Shown: positions 19,069-28,895 of the stretch, piece by piece
Position numbering within the stretch: the first letter of the stretch is position 1
How the letters are laid out: each line of letters begins with the position of its first letter
Source of the DNA: a bacterium
GTDB taxonomy: Bacteria; Desulfobacterota; Desulfobulbia; Desulfobulbales; Desulfobulbaceae
Length of the DNA stretch: 64,000 nt
Reading direction: 5' to 3'
NCBI GenBank assembly: GCA_030538155.1
Contig: JAUNUN010000005.1
Span: 20,822 to 84,821 of the forward strand
Program-made: the position numbers and the translations under genes
Notes under the pieces: model-generated
Told to the model about the DNA's origin: nothing
Database searches by the model: none
The model's input: only the letters and a program-made list of their open reading frames with translations

Positions 19069-20757
19069 TTACTGCGGGTTGATCTTTTCCCAACTGTCGC
19101 GCAGGGAAACAATACGGTTGAAGACCAGTTTTCCTGCCGGATCGCTGTCTTGGTCAAGGCAGAAGTAGCCCTGGCGTTCAAACTGGAAGCGGTCATCCGC
19201 CTGGGCCTGGGCCAGGCTTGGCTCCAGCAGGCAGTTTTCGAGCTTCTGCAGCGAGTCTGGATTGATAAACTCCATGAAACTGCGCTCCTTATCGCCATCC
19301 GGGGCTTCCACGGTGAAGAGCCGGTCATAGAGGCGCAGCTCTGCAGGCACCGCATGGGTCGCCTCCACCCAGTGGATGGTGCCCCTGACCTTGCGGCCAT
19401 CCGGGGCATTACCGCCACGGCTTGCCGGATCATAGGTGCAGCGCAGTTCCACCACCTCGCCGTTTTCATCCTTGATCGCTTCTTGGCAGGTAATCAGGTA
19501 GGCGTAGCGCAGTCGCACCTCGCGGCCAATGCTCAGGCGAAAGAATTTTTTGGGTGCGTTTTCCATGAAATCGGTCCGCTCGATAAAGAGCTCGCGCGAG
19601 AAGGGCAGCATCCGCTCGCCCATGTCCGGGTTCTGCGGATGGTTTTGGGCTACGAGTTCTTCTTCCTTACCTTCAGGATAGTTGGTGATCACCACCTTGA
19701 GCGGCTCCAGCACGCCGAAAACCCTGGCCGCATGCTGGTTCAAGTCTTCACGAATGGCGTTTTCCAGCACCCCCATGTCGATAAGGGAATCGCGTTTGCC
19801 CACACCGATACCGGCGCAGAAGTTGCGGATGGAAAGCGGTGTGTAGCCCCGGCGGCGCAGACCGGAAATGGTGGGCATGCGCGGGTCATCCCAGCCCGAA
19901 ACATGATTTTCCTCCACCAGTTGCAGCAGCTTGCGCTTGCTGGTGATGGTGTAGTTGAGGTTGAGGCGGGCAAACTCGATCTGGCGGGGATGGTTCGGGG
20001 TCTGCAGGGCCTCCAGCACCCAGTCGTAGAGGGCGCGGTTGTTTTCAAACTCAAGTGTGCACAACGAGTGGGTGATCTCCTCCAGCATGTCGGAAAGGCA
20101 GTGGGTGAAGTCGTACATCGGGTAGATGCACCAGGTGTCGCCGCTGCGATGATGGTGGCTGTGGAGGATGCGGTACAGCACCGGATCGCGCATGATGATG
20201 TTGGGCGCAGCCATGTCGATCTTGGCGCGCAGCACACAGGCGCCTTCGGGCAGGGTCCCGCTTTTCATGTCGCTAAAAAGGGCCAGATTTTCCTCGACAC
20301 TGCGGTTGCGGTACGGGCTCTCGCGGCCCGGCTCGGTGAGGGTGCCGCGGTACTCGCGCATCTCCTCGTTGTTGAGGTGGCAGACGTAGGCCTTGCCCAT
20401 TTTGATGAGGCTGACGGCAAATTCGTGGAGCTGGTCAAAATAGTCGGAGGCATAGTGCAGGTGCTCACCCCAGTCAAAGCCGAGCCAGCGGACATCGGCC
20501 TTGATGGCCTCCACATACTCGCTTGACTCCTTGTCCGGGTTGGTGTCGTCAAAGCGCAGGTGGCATTGGCCGCCGTATTCGCCGGCCACACCGAAATTCA
20601 AACAGATGGACTTGGCGTGGCCGATATGGAGATAACCGTTGGGCTCCGGTGGAAAGCGGGTGACGATGCTGCTGTGTTTGCCGCTTTGCAGATCCTCACT
20701 GATGATCTGCCGGATAAAATCTAGGGGCTTGTCGCTAGTGTGCTCGGCTTGGGTCAT
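19069..20757 (-). CDS. glnS: Glutamine--tRNA ligase
   Basis: 562-residue class Ib synthetase that charges tRNA-Gln directly. It has the HIGH region [19 protein letters not shown], the KMSKS-equivalent [13 protein letters not shown] and a GlnRS-type C-terminal anticodon-binding beta-barrel ([20 protein letters not shown]). GlnRS is absent from most bacteria that use the GatCAB route, so its presence marks lineages that acquired it from eukaryote-like sources. The ATG at 20757 is preferred to a TTG 18 bases upstream, which has no ribosome site. It directly follows gltX, giving a tandem GluRS-GlnRS unit. Confidence 0.95.
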   Translation of the reverse strand: MTQAEHTSDKPLDFIRQIISEDLQSGKHSSIVTRFPPEPNGYLHIGHAKSICLNFGVAGEYGGQCHLRFDDTNPDKESSEYVEAIKADVRWLGFDWGEHLHYASDYFDQLHEFAVSLIKMGKAYVCHLNNEEMREYRGTLTEPGRESPYRNRSVEENLALFSDMKSGTLPEGACVLRAKIDMAAPNIIMRDPVLYRILHSHHHRSGDTWCIYPMYDFTHCLSDMLEEITHSLCTLEFENNRALYDWVLEALQTPNHPRQIEFARLNLNYTITSKRKLLQLVEENHVSGWDDPRMPTISGLRRRGYTPLSIRNFCAGIGVGKRDSLIDMGVLENAIREDLNQHAARVFGVLEPLKVVITNYPEGKEEELVAQNHPQNPDMGERMLPFSRELFIERTDFMENAPKKFFRLSIGREVRLRYAYLITCQEAIKDENGEVVELRCTYDPASRGGNAPDGRKVRGTIHWVEATHAVPAELRLYDRLFTVEAPDGDKERSFMEFINPDSLQKLENCLLEPSLAQAQADDRFQFERQGYFCLDQDSDPAGKLVFNRIVSLRDSWEKINPQ

Positions 20758-20778
20758 GGCTGGTTTCAGGTCCAAGAT

Positions 20779-22260
20779 TCAGGAAGCATAGAGGTGATCC
20801 ACCCGGGAGAGGCGGCGCACCACCGTATCCTGCCCCAGGGTAACCAGGATGTCAAACATGGATGGCCCGGCCAACTGTCCGGTGAGCGCGGTGCGCATGG
20901 CGTTGATAAGGATGCCGGGTTTGATGTCGAGTTCATCCGCCATGGCGCGGCAGGTGGTTTCCGTGCTTTCAAGGTTGAAGTCAGAGAGCGCGGCAAAGCG
21001 GGCGGCCAGTTGCGGCAGCCACTGCTTGAGTTCCGGCTGTTTGAGGATGTTTTTGGCCAGCGGTTTCGGGTCGATGCTGTAGTCGTCTGAAAAATAGGCT
21101 CTGCCTGCTTCGGCAAAATCCGCCAAGGTATGGAAGCGGTCGCGGATCAGCACCAGGGTGTTCAGATACCAGTCGCGACGATCGCCTGCATAGTCGTCCT
21201 GCCACAGCCCGGCCTGGGCCAGCACCGGTTGGACCAGGTTGCCCAGTTCTTCCGGCTCCAGGTTGCGCAGGTAGTGCTCGTTCATGGCGATCAACTTGGG
21301 ATCGGTGAAGAACTTGTCATCGCCCGGCTTGAAGTTGAACACCGAGTTGGCCCGGTTGATGCGATCAAGCGAAAAAACCTTGGTGAGTTCCTCGCGCGAG
21401 AAATACTCCTGCTCAGTGCCGGGGTTCCAGCCCAAAAGGGCAAGGAAGTTGCACAGTGCCCAGGGGAGAAAACCGCGTTCCTCGTAGAACTGCACGGCCA
21501 CCACCTCGCCATGGCTGCGCTTGGAGATTTTGCGTTTTTGGATATCCAGGGTAAGCGGGATATGGGCAAAAATCGGCAAGGGCGCTTCCAGGGCCTCGTA
21601 GAGCAATACCTGCCTGGTGGTGTTGGTCATGTGATCCTGGCCGCGGATGATGTGGGTTATGCGGTCACGGATGTCGTCCACCACGTTTGAGAGCAGGTAC
21701 AGGGGCTTGCCGTTGGAGCGCACAATAACGAAATCTTCCACCTCGCTATAGGCGCGCTCGATGCGGCCCAGCACCTCATCGTCATAGAAAAACTGGCCGC
21801 TGCGTTTGGGCACCTTGAAGCGGATGACAGAGGACAGGCCCGCTTTTTCGCGCTCGGCAAGCTCTTGCGCGCTTAAATCCCGGCAGGTGCCGTCGTAGCC
21901 GGGGTCGCGTTTTTCCGCCAGGGCGCGCTCGCGCTTCTGCTCCAGCTCTTCTTTGGTGCAAAAGCATTTGTAGGCGCGTCCTGCTGTCAAAAGGCGTCCT
22001 GCTGCGGCAAGGTGATCGGCTGCGTGGTCGGTCTGGAAGTAGGGGCCTTCGTCCCAATCCAGGCCAAGCCAGTTCAGGCCGTCGATAATGCCGTCTATAG
22101 AAGCCTGGGTGGAGCGCTCCTCATCGGTATCTTCAATGCGCAGCACCATCTTGCCCTGGTGTTGCCTGGCAAAAAGCCAATTGTACAGGGCGGTTCTGGC
22201 CCCGCCGATATGCAGGTAGCCCGTGGGGCTGGGTGGAAAACGAACGCGAACTTCGGCCAT
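20779..22260 (-). CDS. gltX: Glutamate--tRNA ligase
   Basis: 493-residue class Ib synthetase with HIGH-type motif RFPPSPTGYLHIGGARTALYN and KMSKS-type motif QKRKISKRSHGEVV; a zinc-like pocket is weak (CFCTKEEL). The C-terminal alpha-helical anticodon domain (about 330-493) is complete. The start has AAGGAG at seven bases. Presence of GlnRS next door suggests this enzyme can be strictly glutamate-specific rather than misacylating tRNA-Gln. First gene of the gltX-glnS-feoA run. Confidence 0.96.
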   Translation of the reverse strand: MAEVRVRFPPSPTGYLHIGGARTALYNWLFARQHQGKMVLRIEDTDEERSTQASIDGIIDGLNWLGLDWDEGPYFQTDHAADHLAAAGRLLTAGRAYKCFCTKEELEQKRERALAEKRDPGYDGTCRDLSAQELAEREKAGLSSVIRFKVPKRSGQFFYDDEVLGRIERAYSEVEDFVIVRSNGKPLYLLSNVVDDIRDRITHIIRGQDHMTNTTRQVLLYEALEAPLPIFAHIPLTLDIQKRKISKRSHGEVVAVQFYEERGFLPWALCNFLALLGWNPGTEQEYFSREELTKVFSLDRINRANSVFNFKPGDDKFFTDPKLIAMNEHYLRNLEPEELGNLVQPVLAQAGLWQDDYAGDRRDWYLNTLVLIRDRFHTLADFAEAGRAYFSDDYSIDPKPLAKNILKQPELKQWLPQLAARFAALSDFNLESTETTCRAMADELDIKPGILINAMRTALTGQLAGPSMFDILVTLGQDTVVRRLSRVDHLYAS

Positions 22261-22449
22261 GCGACACTCCTTGGCGCATAAAAATGTTCATGAGAAGACA
22301 AAACCAAATGCCTCTTATACTTATTTGGCCTGTGATATACAAGTGGAAGGGGGTGCACCGGGGCGGCAATGCGATGATGCTGCGCAGGGCAAGCGTTTTA
22401 CTGCGGTTTTTGAACTGGTCCGGTATTGCGAGAGGGCCTGAGTGGTACA

Positions 22450-22960
22450 ATAAGCAATGAATCGATTTGTTTGTTGTTTTCGACTTCAGGCTGCCTGAAC
22501 CGCCCGAGTTTTTGGGAGGCGGTTTTAGTTTGATTTAGTTTGATTCAGGCAGGACAGCCTGAGCTCTCCAGTCGATGATACACTCGTTCTTTTTCCATGG
22601 GAGCAATATTTCCTATGGTCGCTAACAAGCGGCGGTTAAGCGGCGATTGTTGAACCAATCCATCCACCAAGTCAGCGTGGCATACTCCACTGCACAAAGG
22701 TCTCCACGCTGAATACCTCGATCTTAAACCCGATTATCAATTCGACCCAGACGTTATCATAGACCTCACCGGTCGTTCCGGTTGAGGCCCTGATATCGGC
22801 CTCGGCCGGACGCTCACTGTAGCAGATGGAAAAATATTGGCTGTCTTTGTCGCTCTGATGGATCAAATCCCGGCTCTACCGCCGAGCACACAGGATCTGA
22901 TCCAGGGCATTCAAAACCAGTTCTGTTTTCATGGCATGTTTGACCCGCCAGCCAACAAGG
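22450..22960 (-). pseudogene. Decayed IS3-family transposase (orfB fragment and right end)
   Basis: Minus-strand reading of 22866-22672 gives IHQSDKDSQYFSICYSERP...STGTTGEVYDNVWVELI, clearly the DDE catalytic core of IS3-type OrfB (canonical HHSDxGSQY...DNAxAE). It continues upstream in other frames to about 22960 (CHENRTGFECPGSDP, equivalent to MKTELVLNALDQ). Frames are broken and the second catalytic Glu context is degraded. At 22450-22486 the minus strand matches the end seen at 38475-38514 (about 32 of 37 bases), so this is the right terminus. The rest of the 960-base gap between gltX and gltA holds no gene. Confidence 0.75.
22488..22557. repeat. Small inverted-repeat element inside the IS3 remnant
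   Basis: AGGCTGCCTGAA at 22488-22499 is mirrored by TTCAGG-CAGGA-CAGCCT at 22544-22560, enclosing a second hairpin AACCGCC / GGCGGTT. A related segment (GAGTTTTTTGGGAGGCAG, then GGCAGG...CCTGATCTC) occurs near 41740-41800 next to another IS3 remnant. Confidence 0.5.
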
Positions 22961-23224
22961 CAGCGGCTGGAAACAGCAATAACAAGATCAACACCGGCAC
23001 AAATTCCGCCGCTGAGGCGGAATTACAATTGCCGATCTTATTCCTTCTTCCGGCCCGTAACCGATCACGGGGTGTCTACTTTGTATCTATTTAAAATTAC
23101 TGAAAATCCTTCAGATCAAAAAATACCAGTGAAAACCTGGAATCAATAAAATCAGTTAGTTAGAAATCGCTATGCAAATATAGCACAGATTTTATTCAAA
23201 AATTTCAGTATATTTACCCCGTGA

Positions 23225-24406
23225 TCAGTTACTCCGGCCCTCCATGGGTGTATAGGAGCACCCCATCAGGCCGCAGTATTCGCCCACATACTGGGCCTCC
23301 GGCCGGTAGAGCGCGGGTTTGCCCTGGGCATCGGCAAATTTTTCCTCGATCACATGGGCGCACCAGCCGGCAACGCGCGAGATGGCAAAGATGGTGGTCA
23401 TCAGGTCAATGGGAATGCCCATCATGTAATAGACCGGGGCGCTGCAGAAATCTACATTGACCTGGATCGTGGTTTTGCCCTCAGCCTTAAAGCGCGCAAG
23501 CGCCGCCTGCTCGATCTCGCTTGCCAGGGCGGCCCAGTTGGAGCCGGTGCTCTCATCCAGCCGCCGGCCCATTTTACGCAGATACGCGGCCCTTGGATCA
23601 CCGGTTTTATAGACCGCATGCCCCATGCCCATAATCACCTTGCCCTGGTCGATGCGGTTTTCCACCCAGGCCTTGATGTTTTTTTCCTCGGCAAGTTGCA
23701 GCAGCATCTCCATCACTCTGGTATTGGCTCCGCCATGCAGGCCGCCCGAAAGCGCGCCCAAGGCCGCGGTAACACCTGCATAGATGCTCGCTCTGGTGGA
23801 TACCACCTCGCGGGCCGCAAAGGTGGAGGCATTGAAAGTGTGGTCTGCGTGTAAGACCAGGCACACATCCAGGTCTCCGGCCATCTGCGCCTCGGGCTTT
23901 ACTCCGTGCAGCATCCAGAGAAAATTTTCGGCATGGCCAAGCGTATCATCCGGCGCGATCACCTCCTGCCCGCTGCGGATGCGGTGCCATGCAGCCACCA
24001 CGCAGGGCAGCTGGGCAATCAGACCAACAGCACGTTCCACCACGCTGTCGCGGTCTTCCGCACGCGGATTGGTATCTGCCATGGCCAGAAGCGGCACCGT
24101 TGCCTGCAGCACATCCATGGGCTGGGCTGTTTTCGGATAGCGCTGCATGCTCTCCAGCACAAAGGGCGGCAGGGCCCTCCTGGCCCGCAGCCTGTCGCTG
24201 AATCGGGCCAGTTGCTCCTCGTTTGGCAGCGCACCGAACAGAAGCAGGTACACGGTTTCAAGAAAGTTGGAACGCTCTGCCAGGTCTTCTACGCGGTAGC
24301 CCCGGTAGATGAGGATGCCCTTTTCGCCGTCAATAAAGCTTACGGCCGAATCGGCCACGGTCACACCGCGCAGGCCCGTATTTTTAATCCGTACCTCTTC
24401 GCTCAT
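23225..24406 (-). CDS. Citrate synthase (or 2-methylcitrate synthase)
   Basis: 393-residue citrate synthase fold that condenses oxaloacetate with acetyl- or propionyl-CoA. Catalytic residues lie in GALSGGLHGGANTRVM (His), IMGMGHAVYKTGDPRA (His) and VNVDFCSAPVYYMMGIP (Asp). The short, roughly 390-residue form without the N-terminal allosteric extension is the dimeric Gram-positive/archaeal type, which includes methylcitrate synthases; the substrate cannot be fixed here. The ATG at 24406 has GAGGAG at seven bases; the frame extends to a TTG 15 bases earlier that overlaps this ribosome site. It lies 63 bases after the AI-2E transporter gene. Confidence 0.92.
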   Translation of the reverse strand: MSEEVRIKNTGLRGVTVADSAVSFIDGEKGILIYRGYRVEDLAERSNFLETVYLLLFGALPNEEQLARFSDRLRARRALPPFVLESMQRYPKTAQPMDVLQATVPLLAMADTNPRAEDRDSVVERAVGLIAQLPCVVAAWHRIRSGQEVIAPDDTLGHAENFLWMLHGVKPEAQMAGDLDVCLVLHADHTFNASTFAAREVVSTRASIYAGVTAALGALSGGLHGGANTRVMEMLLQLAEEKNIKAWVENRIDQGKVIMGMGHAVYKTGDPRAAYLRKMGRRLDESTGSNWAALASEIEQAALARFKAEGKTTIQVNVDFCSAPVYYMMGIPIDLMTTIFAISRVAGWCAHVIEEKFADAQGKPALYRPEAQYVGEYCGLMGCSYTPMEGRSN

Positions 24407-24469
24407 ATTTCGTCTCCTCAAGCTGCTTGATCCATTTCAGGACGACCTTGGCCCGGCAAAGCACCGTTC

Positions 24470-25699
24470 TCAGCCTGTTTGCCGGGGGCCGGCCCCTTCC
24501 TCTCCGCTTTGCTCCTGCTTGTCTACCTGTTCCTGCACCACCTTTTCCTCAAGCCCGTCTTCCTTCTCCAGAATGCCGGCTGCAGCCTTGTTGGCTGCAT
24601 CGATCTCTTCCACCGCTTCAGCGGAAACGTGTCTGAGAGGCCCAACTCCGGGCAGGTAGGCGCGAAAGGCCTTGCCGTACAATTCCCACAAGGTGATGAA
24701 CAGGGCCGCGATAATCGGCCCCACGATAATGCCCAGAATGCCGAACATGCTGATGCCGCCCAGGGTGCTGAAGAGCACGAAGAGATCGTGCATCTGGGTA
24801 TCTTTGCCCACTAGGCGCGGCCGCAGCAGGTTATCGATATTGCCGGCAATGCCGCCGCAGATCGCCAGTAAAAGAAGCCCACCGAAATAGTTGCCCTGCA
24901 CCAGCAAAATAAGCATTGCCGGTACCCAGGCAATCGAGGTGCCGAAGGCGGGAATAAAGGATAAAACCGCCATGACCGTGCCCCAGAACACCGCCCCCTG
25001 AATGCCTGCCAAGGCAAAGGCCACGCCGCAGATGGTGCCCTGGATAATGCCGATAATCATGGTGCCCTTGAGGGTGGCCACGGTCACCGAGGTGAAGCGG
25101 TCCAAAAGGAGTTGTTCGTCCTCGTCGCGCAGGGGCAGGAAGTACAGGATTTTACGAAGTAAAATCTCACCGGACATGAGGAGAAAAAACATGGAGTAGA
25201 ACATGATGACAATGCCGATCAGGGCATTCAAAGTCATCTTGGTGACTGACGAAAGACTGTTGATGAGGAAGGTCGAGATATTTCCCACTGCCTGTCCCAG
25301 TTTTTCGATGATCATGGCGCGGTAGGGCACCAGGTACTCGTAAAAGGGTATTTTCTCCAGGTACTGGTTCAACGCCGAGGGCTGGTTGGCAAACTCCTGG
25401 ATCCAGGGCGTGACCGATTGGCTCACACTTACGGCCTGGCCGACAACAATGCCGATTAAAATGCTCAATGGCACCAAAATGAGGACAAAGACCGCCACGA
25501 TCATGATGATCGAGGCCATGACCTCCCTGCCGCCGAGGCGCAGGCACAGTTTACGGTAGGCCGGGGTGAGCAGGGCCGAAAACAGGGCCGCCATGAAGAG
25601 CGCCATCAGGTACTGGCGGATCATGTAGAGGAAGAGCAGGGAAACCGAAAAGACCAGGAACAATAACACCAATCTATTGACGCGATCGCGATTCGTCAT
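24470..25699 (-). CDS. AI-2E family (PerM-like) transporter
   Basis: 409-residue inner-membrane protein with about eight helices in the AI-2E/PerM order: paired N-terminal helices (about 10-100), a soluble loop, then helices around 155-185 and 220-345. Family strings are AVFWGTVMAVLSFIPAFGTSIAW and LVGKDTQMHDLFVLFSTLGG. Members include quorum-signal exporters and Na/H antiporters, and function cannot be assigned from sequence. The C-terminal 60 residues are acidic and disordered (EKEDGLEEKVVQEQVDKQEQ). Likely co-transcribed with the downstream citrate synthase gene. Confidence 0.9.
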   Translation of the reverse strand: MTNRDRVNRLVLLFLVFSVSLLFLYMIRQYLMALFMAALFSALLTPAYRKLCLRLGGREVMASIIMIVAVFVLILVPLSILIGIVVGQAVSVSQSVTPWIQEFANQPSALNQYLEKIPFYEYLVPYRAMIIEKLGQAVGNISTFLINSLSSVTKMTLNALIGIVIMFYSMFFLLMSGEILLRKILYFLPLRDEDEQLLLDRFTSVTVATLKGTMIIGIIQGTICGVAFALAGIQGAVFWGTVMAVLSFIPAFGTSIAWVPAMLILLVQGNYFGGLLLLAICGGIAGNIDNLLRPRLVGKDTQMHDLFVLFSTLGGISMFGILGIIVGPIIAALFITLWELYGKAFRAYLPGVGPLRHVSAEAVEEIDAANKAAAGILEKEDGLEEKVVQEQVDKQEQSGEEGAGPRQTG

Positions 25700-25866
25700 G
25701 ACATACCTGTAGGAATAAAGTGAAAAACAGGAAAAGCGGAAACACTATAGCGGCAACCTGCGCGCAAAGGAACAAAACAATTGCAGGGCGCACAGGAGTG
25801 CCGGTCAGGCAAGTGTGCCGGCAGCGGAAAAACAGGGATGATCAGGGGAGAACAGACACGGGAACT

Positions 25867-25899
25867 CCTGCATGCGCGGGGGAGGATTACGCATGCAGG
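25867..25899. terminator. Hairpin downstream of bioA
   Basis: Perfect 10-bp stem CCTGCATGCG / CGCATGCAGG with a 13-base loop, 44 bases after the bioA stop. It lacks a T run, so it may be a weak or Rho-assisted end, or a processing hairpin. Confidence 0.45.
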
Positions 25900-25942
25900 G
25901 GAACGAGCAGCTTAAAACGGAAGATGGCCGAGCTTTTGGTAC

Positions 25943-27253
25943 TCAGCCCTTGGCGCTCAGCTCTGCGGCTTCAAGCAGGGCGGCGGTGAGCCGGGAAAGA
26001 TCACCTGCTGCAATGATATAGGGCGGCATCACATAGATAAGGCGGTTAAAAGGGCGAACCCACACGCCTTCGGCCACAAAGAAGCGCTGCAGGGCGGCCA
26101 TGTCTACCGGCCCTTCCATTTCAACAACGCCGATTGTCCCTAAAACGCGCACATCGCGTACACCGGGCCGGTTACGGGCCGGTTCCAACTCGCGCCGCAA
26201 CTGGGCCTCGATGGTGCGCACGCGCTCCTGCCAGCCGCAGCGCTCCAACTCATCAAGGGCGGCGCAGCCCACCCGGCAGGCCAAAGGATTGGCCATGAAG
26301 GTGGGGCCGTGCATGAACACGCCGGGGTTGCCGCTGGAGAGCATAACGGCAACATCCGTGGTGGTCAGGGTGGCGGCCAGGGTCATGTAGCCGCCGGTCA
26401 GGCCCTTGCCCACACACATAATATCCGGGCAGACATCGGCATGTTCTGCCGCAAAGAGACGGCCGGTGCGGCCGAAGCCGGTGGCGATCTCATCAAAAAT
26501 AAGGAGAACACCGTACTCTTTGCAGAGCGCATGAAGACCGTGCAGATATTCGGCATGGTAGAACCACATCCCGCCCGCGCCCTGAACTATGGGCTCCACG
26601 ATGACAGCGGCGATTTCTTCGTGGTGCTGGGCCAGGAGTGCCTCCATGCCGGCAAGGTCTTTTGGATTCCACTCGCCGTCAAAGCGGGATTCAGGCCTGG
26701 GCGCGAACAACTGCTGCGGCAGGGAGGCGGCAAAGAGGCTGTGCATGCCGGTGACCGGGTCGCAGACCGACATGGCATGGAAGGTATCGCCGTGGTAGCC
26801 GCCCCTGATGGTGAGCAGCCGGTGCTTTGCGGGCTTGCCCGCCATCTGCCAGTACTGCAGGGCCATCTTGAGCGCCACTTCCACACTTACCGAACCGGAA
26901 TCACTGAAAAAAACATGTTTGAGCGGCTCCGGCGTCATGCGCACCAACCTGCGCCCCAATTCTATGGCCGGGCCATGGGTGAGGCCGCCGAACATCACAT
27001 GGGCCATATCTTTGGCCTGTTCCTGCAGGGCCTTATTCAGGGCCGGATGGTTATAGCCGTGGATGGCGCACCACCAGGAGGACATGCCGTCTATCAGTTC
27101 ACGACCATCGGCCAGGCGGATGCGCACACCCTGGGCCGAAACCACCGGATACACCGGCAGCGGTTTGGTCATGGAGGTGTAGGGATGCCAGAGGTGGTCG
27201 CGGTCAAAATCAAGGGCGGTCTGATCACGGCTGGGGGCAGTGGGCTCAGGCAT
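25943..27253 (-). CDS. bioA: Adenosylmethionine--8-amino-7-oxononanoate aminotransferase
   Basis: 436-residue PLP aminotransferase (fold type I) that makes 7,8-diaminopelargonate, the third step of biotin synthesis. The substrate motifs WHPYTSM and [13 protein letters not shown] near the N-terminus are diagnostic for BioA. The phosphate loop is [15 protein letters not shown], the PLP Asp is in [15 protein letters not shown] and the Schiff-base Lys is K283 ([16 protein letters not shown]). The ATG at 27253 overlaps the end of bioB by eight bases, indicating translational coupling; an open frame further upstream is only a shadow of bioB. Confidence 0.95.
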   Translation of the reverse strand: MPEPTAPSRDQTALDFDRDHLWHPYTSMTKPLPVYPVVSAQGVRIRLADGRELIDGMSSWWCAIHGYNHPALNKALQEQAKDMAHVMFGGLTHGPAIELGRRLVRMTPEPLKHVFFSDSGSVSVEVALKMALQYWQMAGKPAKHRLLTIRGGYHGDTFHAMSVCDPVTGMHSLFAASLPQQLFAPRPESRFDGEWNPKDLAGMEALLAQHHEEIAAVIVEPIVQGAGGMWFYHAEYLHGLHALCKEYGVLLIFDEIATGFGRTGRLFAAEHADVCPDIMCVGKGLTGGYMTLAATLTTTDVAVMLSSGNPGVFMHGPTFMANPLACRVGCAALDELERCGWQERVRTIEAQLRRELEPARNRPGVRDVRVLGTIGVVEMEGPVDMAALQRFFVAEGVWVRPFNRLIYVMPPYIIAAGDLSRLTAALLEAAELSAKG

Positions 27254-28253
27254 GGAGCGGCTCCCGCGCAAAGGTATATCCAAGCGCCCTGATCCGGGCC
27301 AAGTCCTGCTCAATGCCGGAACCATCCGTGGTCAGATAGTTGCCGACAATGGCCCCGTTCGCCCCTGAACTGAAGCAGCGGTACTGCTCCGGCCCGAGTT
27401 GTTGGCGGCCGCCGGCCATGCGGATGATCGCATCCGGGTTAATCAGCCTGAAGAGCGCCACTGCGGTCAGCACCTCATCCAGGCTGAGCGGGGTCAGCAC
27501 CTCAAGCGGTGTGCCTTCAATCGGGGTAAGGATATTGACCGGAATGGATTTCACCCCCAACTCGCGCAGTTGCAGGGCCAGATCGATGCGGTCTTCCAGG
27601 CTCTCGTCCATACCGATGATGCCGCCGGAACAGAGGCTCATGCCGTGTTCCCTAGCCAGGCGCAGGGTCTCCACCTTTTCCTCCCAGGTGTGGGTGGTGC
27701 AGACCTGCGGAAAGTAGTTGCGGCTGGCTTCGAGGTTGCAGTGGTAGCGGCCCACACCTGCCTGACGCAGGGCGCTGACGCTCTTTTCATCTAAAAGCCC
27801 GGCTGAGGCGCAGAAGAGCAGCCCGGTTTTTGCGGTCATTTTTGCATACAAATTGTCCAGTTCGGCCACGGTCTTGGCGCTGAGGCTGCGGCCGCTGGTG
27901 ACCAGGGAAAGCCGCCTGACCCCATGGCGGTCGTTATCCTCGGCAATGGCCAGGGCCTCGTCTTCAGCAATAATGGTGTAGGACTCGATGCCGGTATGGT
28001 GGCGGGCCGACTGGGCGCAGAAGCGGCAATTTTCACTGCAGTTGCCGCTCTTGGCATTGATGATCGAGCAGAGGTCAAACTCGCTGCCCATGAAATGCCG
28101 CCGAATGGTATCGGCTAACCGGTACAGGCCCTGCTTGTCTTCACCCTTGGCAAGGGCAAGGGCGGTCTCGCGGTCGATCCCACCGCCGGCCAGCAGTTTT
28201 TTTTCGGTATCCTGCAGCAACTGCTCCATATTCTTCCCGTTCAAGATTTCCAT
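27246..28253 (-). CDS. bioB: Biotin synthase
   Basis: 335-residue radical SAM enzyme that inserts sulfur into dethiobiotin. The SAM cluster is C72-C76-C79 in [17 protein letters not shown]; later motifs [19 protein letters not shown] and [20 protein letters not shown], and the conserved Arg in [15 protein letters not shown], complete the 2Fe-2S site set. It is the third gene of AMMECR1-ykgJ-bioB-bioA. ATG at 28253 is used here; another ATG at 28229 with GGGAAG before it is a possible start. No BirA operator was recognised; bioC, bioD and bioF are not nearby. Confidence 0.95.
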   Translation of the reverse strand: MEILNGKNMEQLLQDTEKKLLAGGGIDRETALALAKGEDKQGLYRLADTIRRHFMGSEFDLCSIINAKSGNCSENCRFCAQSARHHTGIESYTIIAEDEALAIAEDNDRHGVRRLSLVTSGRSLSAKTVAELDNLYAKMTAKTGLLFCASAGLLDEKSVSALRQAGVGRYHCNLEASRNYFPQVCTTHTWEEKVETLRLAREHGMSLCSGGIIGMDESLEDRIDLALQLRELGVKSIPVNILTPIEGTPLEVLTPLSLDEVLTAVALFRLINPDAIIRMAGGRQQLGPEQYRCFSSGANGAIVGNYLTTDGSGIEQDLARIRALGYTFAREPLHA

Positions 28254-28271
28254 TTATGTATCCACACACTA

Positions 28272-28895
28272 TCAACTATGCTGCTTGGGCGGCCCTTGTA
28301 CAATCATATCGGCAATCGTCAGCCGTATCTTGGCGTAGTGCGGCCGTCCTGCTCCCAAAAGCCGCTGCTCCACCAGCACCAGTCGTCGAAACAGTTCGGT
28401 TCTTTCCATGGCCGGGGCCATTTCTGTCTTGGGGTAGCGCTCTTGCACCATCTCCTGACAACGAAAACAGCCGGGAAAACGCTGCCTGCTTCCATTTGGG
28501 CTGGTGAGTGTAGCCGGTACGCCGTGGCTGCGGCAGATTATCAGACGATGCCGATACAGCCTGCACCGGCCCGCCTCATTGAGCGGGCACATAATCTGCG
28601 GTCGTCTGCCTTCAGCCAGGGCCGACCTGCTTGCTTCGACATACTCTTGGGCACGGCGGCGGATCGCTTCCAAACTGGTCGGGTCAAGCTCCTTCAAGCC
28701 CTGCCGGAGGTAGGCCCATTCGCTATAGGTATAGTGGAGAAAGTAGGAATCGCAGCAGTTGTCCGGGCAGTTGTCGCAAGTAAGGCCAATGGCCGTGGCC
28801 ACGGTGTCATAACCGTTTGCCATGGCCGTGTAGATGGCCTCCAGCTCTTGGGCCAGTTCCGGCGGCAGTTCCAATTCACTTGTTGCCTCACTCAT
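28272..28895 (-). CDS. YkgJ-family cysteine-cluster protein
   Basis: 207 residues with the zinc- or iron-binding Cys pattern of the YkgJ/UPF0153 family: LTCDNCPDNCCDSYF (about 39-53), IMCPLNEAGRCRLYRHRLIICRSHG in the middle, and FPGCFRCQEM (about 143-152). The family is often linked to Fe-S handling but has no proven reaction. Its start ATGA overlaps the stop of the upstream AMMECR1 gene, and it ends 18 bases before bioB. That placement hints at a role near a cluster-consuming radical SAM enzyme, but this is inference. Confidence 0.85.
   Translation of the reverse strand: MSEATSELELPPELAQELEAIYTAMANGYDTVATAIGLTCDNCPDNCCDSYFLHYTYSEWAYLRQGLKELDPTSLEAIRRRAQEYVEASRSALAEGRRPQIMCPLNEAGRCRLYRHRLIICRSHGVPATLTSPNGSRQRFPGCFRCQEMVQERYPKTEMAPAMERTELFRRLVLVEQRLLGAGRPHYAKIRLTIADMIVQGPPKQHS

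Noticed and set aside
18775..20526. 583-codon plus-strand frame opposite glnS/feoA
   Set aside because: Antisense of a well-supported GlnRS; no ribosome site or domain.
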